Of a DNA stretch of 9,180 nt, positions 1 to 5,400 are shown piece after piece. The notes beneath the pieces are model-generated. The model was not told the DNA's origin, did no database searches, and saw only the letters and a list, made by a program, of their open reading frames with translations. A program made the translations under genes and the position numbers. The DNA lies in the NCBI GenBank assembly GCA_947177005.1, contig CAMWSZ010000092.1:1-9180 (forward strand), written 5' to 3'. Every line of letters starts with the position of its first letter. Position 1 is the stretch's first letter. This stretch comes from an uncultured Clostridia bacterium. Its GTDB lineage: Bacteria; Bacillota; Clostridia; Oscillospirales; Oscillospiraceae.

Positions 1-211
1 CGTTTGCCGTACACCAATCCACAGCTTCCGCATACCATACGTCCTGTGCGGCATCCGTAAATTGAGAACGGCTGCTGTGTGATAGGGGAATTACCGGAAC
101 GGAATCAACAGGAATGTCTGTTGGCAGAAAATCACCAGAACCTGCGGAGCAGGCGCAGCACAGCAGGAGCAGTGTTGACAATCCGGCTATCAGCTGTCTG
201 TTATGTTTCAT
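1..211 (-). CDS. SLH-domain lipoprotein, 5' part only (runs off left edge)
   Basis: Seventy codons of the N-terminus are present; the gene continues beyond base 1. The ATG at 211-209 is preceded by AAGGAG (226-221) with 9 bases of spacing. The protein opens with a short basic stretch (MKHNRQ), a hydrophobic core (residues 7-20) and a Cys-rich end LLLLCCAC, with Cys21 as likely lipidated residue. The -3 residue would be Cys, so the lipobox is not classical. After a Pro/Ser-rich linker (residues 27-50) comes the beginning of an S-layer homology domain, FTDAAQDVWYAEAVDW (residues 51-66), very like the SLH starts in the two large plus-strand surface proteins of this window. SLH domains bind secondary cell-wall polymers, so the product should sit outside the cell, held by lipid and wall. 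The rest of the protein, and so its function, is not visible. It lies 92 bp downstream of the DUF362 lipoprotein gene on the same strand, with no clear terminator between. Confidence 0.85.
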   Translation of the reverse strand, partial: MKHNRQLIAGLSTLLLLCCACSAGSGDFLPTDIPVDSVPVIPLSHSSRSQFTDAAQDVWYAEAVDWCTAN

Positions 212-225
212 TGTGTCAATCTCCT

Positions 226-248
226 TATATTATATTATATTATATTAT
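226..248. repeat. Pentanucleotide tandem repeat (TATAT)4.6 in the SLH lipoprotein leader
   Basis: Four perfect TATAT units plus three bases run from 226 to 248. On the minus strand the tract reads as overlapping copies of TATAAT (at 244-239, 239-234 and 234-229) and runs straight into the Shine-Dalgarno sequence of the SLH lipoprotein gene. The perfect -10 hexamers suggest a promoter here, with 244-239 the best placed relative to the start codon. A convincing -35 at 17 bp is missing; the closest match is TTAACA at 254-249, too near most of the hexamers. The rest of the 92-bp gap (249-303) holds nothing else I recognise. Confidence 0.75.
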
Positions 249-303
249 TGTTAAATCTACGATCCATTCTGTTGCCAGGGAAAATAAGGCAGTAAAGGAT
301 AAT

Positions 304-1089
304 TTAATTCTCCAGGAGTGTCATGGCATAGGTACGGCTTCCCAAACCGATTTGCTCACCATATGTCAAGGTGTATAGGCCGTTGCAATCTTCGATGTGA
401 GAAATCAGAGGCATCCCCTCCCTTAACATAGCAGCAACATCAATACAAGCCTGATCCAATGCTATAGGATCATAGGATGCTAAAATGCCAATGTCGTATG
501 TATTCGACTCCGGTAAAACTATGCCTGCACTTTCTATCGTTGCACGATCCATTACATTGATATAGAGTATGTGTCCCTCCAGGCTGACTGCCGTCTGTTT
601 TCCCCTTTCCGTCAGCGTCTCCAGATTGCATTGGCCAGAAGACAGACGGCTGATTGTTTCCATTTCTGATGAAATAACTGCCGCTTGCTTCACCGCACCA
701 TTAAAACCAACTGTGTCATGGCTTCTGAAATGTGACAGGATAATAGTACAACTGTAATCGGAAAAATCGACAGATAAAGGCGATTCTACAACCACTGGTT
801 CCTCCAGCGATTCAGACAGGTCCCTAATCAAATCCGTCCATACAAAGTCTCTGTCCAGGTCTGTCTTGGACAGCTTAATGGCAGCAGTTCCATCAAAGGA
901 AGCCTCCAGTGATTCATAAGCGGACAAAAGGCCACTGGAGGAAACATCCGGAACAACGTAAACCACAGGATAGCCCTCATAAGTATGGGACCATTCCATA
1001 TGTACAATTCCGTCGGATGGTTTCTTCTGACACCCGGTCAGTACCAAAAGAATGCTCATCACAATAATTAGTTTAGTCTTTCTTTTCAT
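304..1089 (-). CDS. Compact, degenerate DUF362-family lipoprotein
   Basis: This 261-residue protein starts at ATG 1089 with GGAG 9 bases upstream (1102-1099); an in-frame upstream ATG at 1125 lies inside the permease gene and lacks this site. It has a lipoprotein signal peptide (MKRKTKLIIVMSILLVLTGC, Cys20 in lipobox LTGC). The mature part resembles DUF362 proteins: an N-terminal VVYVVPDVSSSGLLSAYESL stretch followed by AAIKLS, the block IILSHFRSHDTVGFNGAVKQ (compare the usual LSHFKGHxxGGFGGAxKN), then ILYINVMD, DIGILASYDPIALDQACIDVA and a C-terminal YGEQIGLGSRTY. Compared with the usual 310-370 residues of cytoplasmic DUF362 relatives, the central segment after the AAIKLS strand is largely missing. 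The Cys-x-Cys cluster that commonly follows the NVM motif is replaced by TIESAGIVLPESN, so iron-sulfur binding at that site is unlikely. The function of DUF362 is unknown. It follows the permease gene by 19 bp and is probably co-transcribed. Confidence 0.8.
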   Translation of the reverse strand: MKRKTKLIIVMSILLVLTGCQKKPSDGIVHMEWSHTYEGYPVVYVVPDVSSSGLLSAYESLEASFDGTAAIKLSKTDLDRDFVWTDLIRDLSESLEEPVVVESPLSVDFSDYSCTIILSHFRSHDTVGFNGAVKQAAVISSEMETISRLSSGQCNLETLTERGKQTAVSLEGHILYINVMDRATIESAGIVLPESNTYDIGILASYDPIALDQACIDVAAMLREGMPLISHIEDCNGLYTLTYGEQIGLGSRTYAMTLLEN

Positions 1090-1108
1090 ACATAATATCT
1101 CCGAAATA

Positions 1109-2011
1109 TTATACAATGAAATCAACGATCCATCCAGTCAGCAGTGCAAATACAATCGTGAACGCCCAATACAAAGCAAATCGCTTCGCACCCAATACGA
1201 TTTTCACCGCGCCGAGGTTTGTGATCTTTGTGGCGGGACCAGTAATCATAAACGCCGCTGCACTGCCCATGCTCATACCGTCCATAAGCCATGCCTGGAG
1301 TAAAGGGATTGTTCCACCGCCGCAGGCGTAGAGGGGAACGCCGATGGTTGCCGCCATCAGCACCCCAAAGCCCCGATTGTTTCCAAACAGGTCCGCTACC
1401 CATTCTGACGGTACATACCGCTGGAACAAAGCGGACAGTACCACACCCAGCAGGAACATAGGGCCGGTAGCCCGAATATTCCGCCCCAGGTTTTTGAGAA
1501 ACCGCATCATAATATTGGGGTCGGTGTCCCGGCTGCGCGGTTCGGAAAAGCCGTTAAAATTGAAAAAATCTATCTTACGGTAGAATCCCCGTATCAGAAG
1601 CCCGGCGGCAATGCCGCAGAGAAAACTGGACAATAAGCGAATAATCAATGCTGCGGGGCCTAACGCCATACTGTAAAGGATCAGCTGTGGATTGAGCAGA
1701 ATAGAACTCATCATAAATGCTGCCAGCCAATCATCCTCCATTCCGCTTTCGGAAAAGGATGCCGCCAGAGGAATGGTGCCATACATACACAGCGGAGACG
1801 CAATTCCCAGCGCACTGGCAGCAACGATCCCCAACAGGCCCAGCCGTTTCCCACGCATGGAGCGGAACAGGCTGTGGATATGGTCTTTTGCAAAAACGGA
1901 GATGGCAGAACCCAGCACCATTCCCAGCACCCAATAGCTAAAAATCTGCTCCAGCTGGAGACTAAAATAATACCAGAGGTAGATTCCCTCGCGCTGCAGA
2001 ATTTCAATCAT
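1109..2011 (-). CDS. Predicted permease, ArsP/YraQ type (DUF318, UPF0718)
   Basis: A 300-residue integral membrane protein with about eight hydrophobic segments. Two pseudo-symmetric motifs typical of the DUF318/ArsP_1 permeases are visible: SPLCMYGTIPLAASF (residues 72-86, Cys75) and VPLYACGGGTIPLL (225-238, Cys230), the latter followed by GSAAAFMITGPATKITN (249-265). Characterised ArsP members export trivalent organoarsenicals, and membrane Cys residues of the family are linked to that; most YraQ/UPF0718 members have no known substrate, so arsenic export is only a possibility here. A charged loop (about 143-180) separates the two halves. The ATG at 2011 is the only reasonable start, but its ribosome binding site is weak (GGTGA); it overlaps the end of a 24-codon ORF that has a good site, suggesting translational coupling. 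No arsR- or arsenate-reductase-like gene is nearby. The gene is downstream of a sensor kinase and 19 bp upstream of a DUF362 lipoprotein gene. Confidence 0.85.
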   Translation of the reverse strand: MIEILQREGIYLWYYFSLQLEQIFSYWVLGMVLGSAISVFAKDHIHSLFRSMRGKRLGLLGIVAASALGIASPLCMYGTIPLAASFSESGMEDDWLAAFMMSSILLNPQLILYSMALGPAALIIRLLSSFLCGIAAGLLIRGFYRKIDFFNFNGFSEPRSRDTDPNIMMRFLKNLGRNIRATGPMFLLGVVLSALFQRYVPSEWVADLFGNNRGFGVLMAATIGVPLYACGGGTIPLLQAWLMDGMSMGSAAAFMITGPATKITNLGAVKIVLGAKRFALYWAFTIVFALLTGWIVDFIV

Positions 2012-2078
2012 CAGGGTTCACCATCTGGGGAGTGAGATCACTGGGAAGCTTCCTATCCGATGTTTGCTTCTCTATCAT
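2004..2078 (-). CDS. Possible 24-codon leader/coupling ORF before the permease
   Basis: ATG at 2078-2076 is preceded by AAAGGA (2094-2089) at 10 bases, a better ribosome binding site than that of the permease. The frame reads MIEKQTSDRK, then a hydrophilic Pro-containing tail ending VNPDD, and stops at 2006-2004, overlapping the permease ATG by eight bases. It has no Cys, no membrane segment and no match I recognise. It fills most of the 104-bp gap between kinase and permease. It could be a short translated leader that delivers ribosomes to the weak permease start, or a chance ORF. Confidence 0.35.
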   Translation of the reverse strand: MIEKQTSDRKLPSDLTPQMVNPDD

Positions 2079-2115
2079 AGTACACGATTCCTTTCTTTTT
2101 CTCTATGCTGCAGAT

Positions 2116-3522
2116 TTATATGTCCGCCTTAAAGCAGCGAAACCAGAAACAGGTCAGTCCGTCCTTGCAGTCAACACCATAGGCCATGCCGTGGGCATCT
2201 AAAATCGTTTTCACGATGGACAAACCGATACCAGTTCCCTGCCGCCGTCCGCCCTGGTGCTGACTGCGCTGATACCGCTCCCAGATAACAGCCCTTTCTT
2301 CTTCTGGTATGGCTTCGCCTGGATTGGTTACCGATACCCGGTATCCCTCCACCGTCTCCTGTACAGATACGGTAATGGTACTGCCATCCTGTGTGTGATT
2401 GATTGCATTGTACAACAGATTTCGTATCACCTGACTGATTTTCAGTGCGTCTACCTGTACCATCAATTCTTTTCCCGGACATTCCATATGCAAATTAAGG
2501 TGGTTATCCTGTGCAGCCTGCTCACAGTGGGTTGTCTCCATCTCAACAATCCCGCATAGATCGTACTGGTCTTTCTTTAATTGCAGATAACCGGATTGAA
2601 TCTGTGAGTAGTCTAAAATATCGCGGACCATCTCGCTCATGCGGTTGGCTTCACCAATGATAAGATCCAGATTCTCCGTGCGCTGTGTATCATCTTTCCA
2701 TGTAATATCCCGAACCATCTCCGCATAGCCGCCGATGAGCGCCAACGGTGAGCGCAGTTCATGGGATACATTGGCAATAACCTCCTTTCGCAGCACATCC
2801 ACGCGCTGGAGGGCTTTGCCCAATATCTCTACGGAACTAGCCAGCTGACCAATCTCGTCATTGCGGTTCAGTCCGGTGACGGCTGTCAAGTCGCCCAGGG
2901 CCAGCAGATCCACTGTTTTTTTGATTGCCAGAATAGGCCCGGTAAACCGTTTGGAAAGAAAAGCGGCCAGCACCGCTGCCGCCAGCGTCAGGATAACCGT
3001 GAGCAACACCAGCTGATGGCGGTTCATATCTAAGACCATGTAGAGTTCTGTAAAAGCGTGGTACAAAATCAGATAGGCATCTTGTCCGTGGTAACGCACC
3101 GGTACACCGTATTCATAGGAGGTGATCCTGTTCCCCTTTATCCGCTGGCGGCTATATGTTTGACCTGCACAGATTTTGGAATAGTCCTCTCCATTCATAA
3201 TTTGCTCCCAAACCGATATATCTATATAGCTTTCCTCCAGATCAATGGGATGGCCCAGGTTGTATAAACCGATCAGCTGTCCGTTCTTATCAATAAGGAG
3301 AAGCTTCCCGGCAGCGGCACGGCTTAAAGAGGAGAGCAGCCGCTCATCGGATGACAGGTTTTCTGTCTTCAGGTCTTCCAGCACAGCGTCTACCTGGTGT
3401 TGTACCTTTTCAATATTGGAGGTCACATAGTTATGTTCCATAAAATAAATCTGGAAGAACCACATAAACGCAGCTGTTACCAGAATCAGCAGCATCATGC
3501 TTCTCCATAAAAGCCACGCCAT
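2116..3522 (-). CDS. Membrane sensor histidine kinase (HAMP, HisKA, HATPase_c)
   Basis: With the ATG at 3522 the product is 468 residues: TM1 (about 6-28), an extracytoplasmic sensor region (about 29-168), TM2 (about 171-189), HAMP linker (190-243), a HisKA dimerisation domain with the H-box NVSHELRSPLALI (phospho-accepting His254), and a C-terminal ATPase domain with N-box RNLLYNAINH (367-376), a G1-like VTNPGEAIPE and G2 GTGIGL (429-434). The G1 box has Asn where Asp is usual. It should autophosphorylate on sensing an outside signal and pass the phosphate to the regulator encoded just upstream. The start is uncertain. A TTG at 3558 would overlap the regulator gene by 23 bp and add 12 residues, but neither start has a clear ribosome binding site; the ATG is preferred because the transmembrane segment follows at once. 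No recognised sensor domain or metal-binding motif is seen in the outside loop, so the signal is unknown. Confidence 0.93.
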   Translation of the reverse strand: MAWLLWRSMMLLILVTAAFMWFFQIYFMEHNYVTSNIEKVQHQVDAVLEDLKTENLSSDERLLSSLSRAAAGKLLLIDKNGQLIGLYNLGHPIDLEESYIDISVWEQIMNGEDYSKICAGQTYSRQRIKGNRITSYEYGVPVRYHGQDAYLILYHAFTELYMVLDMNRHQLVLLTVILTLAAAVLAAFLSKRFTGPILAIKKTVDLLALGDLTAVTGLNRNDEIGQLASSVEILGKALQRVDVLRKEVIANVSHELRSPLALIGGYAEMVRDITWKDDTQRTENLDLIIGEANRMSEMVRDILDYSQIQSGYLQLKKDQYDLCGIVEMETTHCEQAAQDNHLNLHMECPGKELMVQVDALKISQVIRNLLYNAINHTQDGSTITVSVQETVEGYRVSVTNPGEAIPEEERAVIWERYQRSQHQGGRRQGTGIGLSIVKTILDAHGMAYGVDCKDGLTCFWFRCFKADI

Positions 3523-3535
3523 GCTAAAACCGCAT

Positions 3536-4213
3536 TTAATTTTCCTTTTGGTACTCAAATTTATAGCCGACCCCCCACACCGTTTTAATAAGTTTGCGAT
3601 ATGGTCCCAAATGTTCCCGCAAGGATTTGATATGTGTATCTACAGTCCGCGCATCTCCCAGATAATCAAATCCCCATACCCTATCTAAGAGCTGTTCCCT
3701 GGAAAATACGATGTGTTCATTCTCTGCCAGCTGCATAAGAAGATCAAATTCCTTTGGCGGGAGGCGGACATTCTTTCCATCCACCGCCGTTGTTCTTGCA
3801 TCGGGTTCAATCGTCAGGCCATCGAATATAAGCTGATTTTTGCATTTCCTTCCACCACTGCGCTTGAGTACCGCACCTACTCGCGCCATCAATTCTTTGG
3901 GACTGAAGGGCTTGGATACATAGTCGTCCGCGCCCAGGTTAAAGCCCAGCAGTTTATCATATTCTTCCCCTCGTGCGGTAAGCATGATGACGGGAGTCTG
4001 TGTGAATTTGCGAAGCTCCGCCAGTGTTTCAAAACCGTCCTGTTCCGGCATCATCACATCTAAAATAATGATATCTATCTCATCTTCTCGGAGTTTTGCC
4101 AGTGCTTGGGAAGCGCTCTCCGCTTCCTGGCATTGATAATTATCCAGTTGGGCATACGTCAAGACCAGTTTTCTCAGATGAATGTCATCATCGACAATCA
4201 ACATCTTTGGCAT
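3536..4213 (-). CDS. OmpR/PhoB-family response regulator
   Basis: A 225-residue two-domain regulator of normal family length. The receiver domain (1-115) shows the acidic pair Asp8/Asp9 in MLIVDDD, phospho-accepting Asp52 in IIILDVMMPEQDG, switch Thr79 in IMLTARG and Lys101 in YVSKPFSPKEL. The winged-helix DNA-binding domain follows (about 125-222), with LPPKEFDLLMQLAEN, the recognition region DARTVDTHIKSLREHLG and the terminal KTVWGVGYKFE. The start is ATG 4213 because AGGAGG lies 9 bases upstream. An in-frame GTG at 4303 is rejected: it overlaps the -10 box and would add 30 residues before the receiver fold. It pairs with the sensor kinase that begins 13 bp downstream. A strong promoter lies upstream, overlapped by a motif shared with two other promoters in this window, and tandem repeats in the leader may be its own binding site. 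Confidence 0.96.
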   Translation of the reverse strand: MPKMLIVDDDIHLRKLVLTYAQLDNYQCQEAESASQALAKLREDEIDIIILDVMMPEQDGFETLAELRKFTQTPVIMLTARGEEYDKLLGFNLGADDYVSKPFSPKELMARVGAVLKRSGGRKCKNQLIFDGLTIEPDARTTAVDGKNVRLPPKEFDLLMQLAENEHIVFSREQLLDRVWGFDYLGDARTVDTHIKSLREHLGPYRKLIKTVWGVGYKFEYQKEN

Positions 4214-4245
4214 GACATGAATCCTCCTTATCATAAACCAGAATT

Positions 4246-4268
4246 GTGAGAAATCTGTGAGGAAATCT
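4246..4268. repeat. Tandem direct repeat in the response-regulator leader
   Basis: GTGAGAAATCT (4246-4256) is followed directly by GTGAGGAAATCT (4257-4268), a two-copy repeat of 11-12 bp. It lies about 20 bp inside the predicted transcript of the regulator operon. OmpR-family regulators usually bind direct repeats with about one helical turn of spacing, so this is a candidate autoregulatory site; position downstream of the start would suit repression. This is inference from spacing only. Confidence 0.35.
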
Positions 4269-4293
4269 AAAAAATGAATATTTCTTTTTTTAC

Positions 4294-4322
4294 ATTGTAT
4301 CACAAAAACGCTGCTCCGACAA
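4294..4322 (-). promoter_or_regulatory. Predicted sigma-A promoter of the two-component operon
   Basis: TTGTCG (4322-4317) and TACAAT (4299-4294) are separated by exactly 17 bp. The predicted transcript starts near 4287 and has a leader of roughly 75 bases before the regulator ATG at 4213. Confidence 0.65.
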
Positions 4323-4349
4323 ATGCCTATATTGAATATTAATTTATGC
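4318..4349 (-). promoter_or_regulatory. Candidate LysR operator, copy 2 (two-component operon)
   Basis: The minus-strand 32-mer matches the block at 9018-9049 at 22 of 32 positions, with the core TATTCAATATARGYATTTG, and ends at base 5 of the -35 hexamer exactly as the other two copies do. Two short dyads are visible: ATA-N6-TAT upstream and ATA-N4-CAT over the -35. This fits a LysR-type recognition plus activation site, but binding is inferred. Confidence 0.5.
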
Positions 4350-4358
4350 TTTTCTCCT

Positions 4359-4380
4359 ATAGATAAAGTTCTTTGTCTAT
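4359..4380. repeat. Near-perfect 22-bp inverted repeat spanning the LysR stop codon
   Basis: ATAGATAAAG and CTTTGTCTAT flank a TT centre, with one mismatched position. It covers the LysR stop codon (4379-4377) and lies about 36 bp upstream of the regulator promoter. No U-tract follows in either direction, so it is not a convincing terminator. It may be a protein-binding palindrome. Confidence 0.4.
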
Positions 4381-5261
4381 CTTCCGCTTTCAGCAGCCAG
4401 CCGTACAGCGGTCAGGAATCTTTCTGACGCTTTTGAGAATACCTGGTACTTTTTCCAAACAATATAAATTTCGTCCACCATCCCAGGTGAAATCGGACGA
4501 AAACACAGATTCCTCCCCACTGTATTGACCAGATGGTCATACGTCAACGCACAGCCTAACCCTTCTTCCACCATGAGTGTGGCGTTAAAAATGAGGTTGT
4601 AGGTAGCTGCGATATGCAGGGATTCATAGTCTTTGCGGAACCATTCGGAAAACCGGGCTGTCCAGTTGAATTGCTGAGATACTATTAACGACTCATCCCA
4701 CAGATCTTCTGGATGGATTGCCTCCTTTTTTGCCAGCGGGTGATCCGAGCGCATCAATATCCCCCACACGTCAACAGCGGGCAGCCTAATGCAATCATAT
4801 TTCTTCGTGTCACGGTGTCCCATCATGATGCCAAAATCCAGCAGTCCTTTTTCCAACCGCTCTCCCACATCTACAGCGTTGCCGCTGAACAGATGGAACT
4901 GCACATGAGGATTTGCGGCGCGAAACTGCTGCGCGGTTCGAGCCAGAAGACGCAGGGCGTTGCTCTCGCCGCCGCCAATGTAGATATCGCCCGCAACGGC
5001 CTCGTCAGCGGCTGTCAGCTCACCGGTCGTTTTCTCGACTAAGTCCAGGATTTCACCGGCCCGCTTGCGCAGCAGGGTTCCCTGTTCCGTCAATGTAATC
5101 CGGCGGCTTCCGCGGATAAACAGCGTTTTTCCCAATTCCGCCTCCAAATCCATCAGCTGTCGGGAAAGTGTCGGCTGGGAAAGATGCAGGGCCTCCGCCG
5201 CGCCGGAGATGCTTTCTTCACGGGCTACCGCTAGAAAATAGCGTAATACACGTAAATCCAT
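4377..5261 (-). CDS. LysR-family transcriptional regulator
   Basis: A 294-residue protein of typical LysR length. The N-terminal winged helix-turn-helix is clear: LRVLRYFLAVAREESISGAA (residues 3-22) and LHLSQPTLSRQLMDLEAELG (25-44), then LFIRGSRRITLTEQG. The remaining 200 residues form the effector-binding domain (first strand IYIGGGESNALRLLA near residue 90); no ligand can be read from it. The start is ATG 5261 with AGGAGG seven bases upstream (5274-5269); an upstream in-frame start at 5318 would overlap the promoter and is rejected. The gene is divergent from the DUF362-SLH/flavodoxin operon with a 139-bp gap holding both promoters, the classic arrangement for a LysR regulator that controls its neighbour and itself. 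Candidate binding blocks recur at two further promoters in this window. LysR proteins beside flavodoxin or oxidoreductase genes often respond to small metabolites or redox stress, but that is only a family trend. Confidence 0.96.
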   Translation of the reverse strand: MDLRVLRYFLAVAREESISGAAEALHLSQPTLSRQLMDLEAELGKTLFIRGSRRITLTEQGTLLRKRAGEILDLVEKTTGELTAADEAVAGDIYIGGGESNALRLLARTAQQFRAANPHVQFHLFSGNAVDVGERLEKGLLDFGIMMGHRDTKKYDCIRLPAVDVWGILMRSDHPLAKKEAIHPEDLWDESLIVSQQFNWTARFSEWFRKDYESLHIAATYNLIFNATLMVEEGLGCALTYDHLVNTVGRNLCFRPISPGMVDEIYIVWKKYQVFSKASERFLTAVRLAAESGR

Positions 5262-5289
5262 AGTGAAACCTCCTTGTTTTGTTATTAGG

Positions 5290-5318
5290 AGCATAGCAGA
5301 CAAAGCTATGCTTGTCAA
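5290..5318 (-). promoter_or_regulatory. Predicted sigma-A promoter of the LysR gene
   Basis: Perfect TTGACA (5318-5313) and TATGCT (5295-5290) are separated by 17 bp. The start codon lies about 22 bases beyond the predicted transcription start. Its -35 directly abuts the candidate operator at 5319-5350, so a regulator bound there could affect both directions. Confidence 0.7.
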
Positions 5319-5350
5319 CTATGGATTGCTATCCGATATAAGTATTTGAT
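5319..5350 (+). promoter_or_regulatory. Candidate LysR operator, copy 1 (divergent intergenic region)
   Basis: The 32-bp block matches 26 of 32 positions at 9018-9049, including an unbroken 15-bp identity (5336-5350, ATATAAGTATTTGAT). It fills the space between the LysR -35 and the -35 of the DUF362-SLH operon and overlaps the latter. Position and recurrence at other promoters make it the best candidate binding site of the divergent LysR protein. Confidence 0.6.
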
Positions 5351-5374
5351 GTTAGACCCGCCTTGCGGTATAAT
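5346..5374 (+). promoter_or_regulatory. Predicted sigma-A promoter of the DUF362-SLH/flavodoxin operon
   Basis: TTGATG (5346-5351) and a perfect TATAAT (5369-5374) are separated by 17 bp. The predicted start is near 5381, which leaves a short leader with AGGAGG at 5387-5392 before the GTG at 5401. Confidence 0.75.
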
Positions 5375-5400
5375 GCTGTCATGCTGAGGAGGGGATATTT

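Noticed and set aside
79..378. 99-codon plus-strand ORF across the left intergenic region
   Set aside because: It is antisense to the SLH lipoprotein start, reads through the TATAT repeat and has no recognisable motif.
3523..3558. TTG 3558 as sensor kinase start
   Set aside because: It is possible, but no ribosome binding site precedes it; ATG 3522 places the membrane segment directly at the N-terminus. The choice remains uncertain.
4214..4303. N-terminal extension of the response regulator from GTG 4303
   Set aside because: The GTG overlaps the predicted -10 box, the extra 30 residues have no place in the receiver fold, and ATG 4213 has a strong ribosome binding site.
4359..4380. Inverted repeat as terminator of the LysR gene
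   Set aside because: It includes the stop codon and no T-run follows on either strand, so an intrinsic terminator is not supported.
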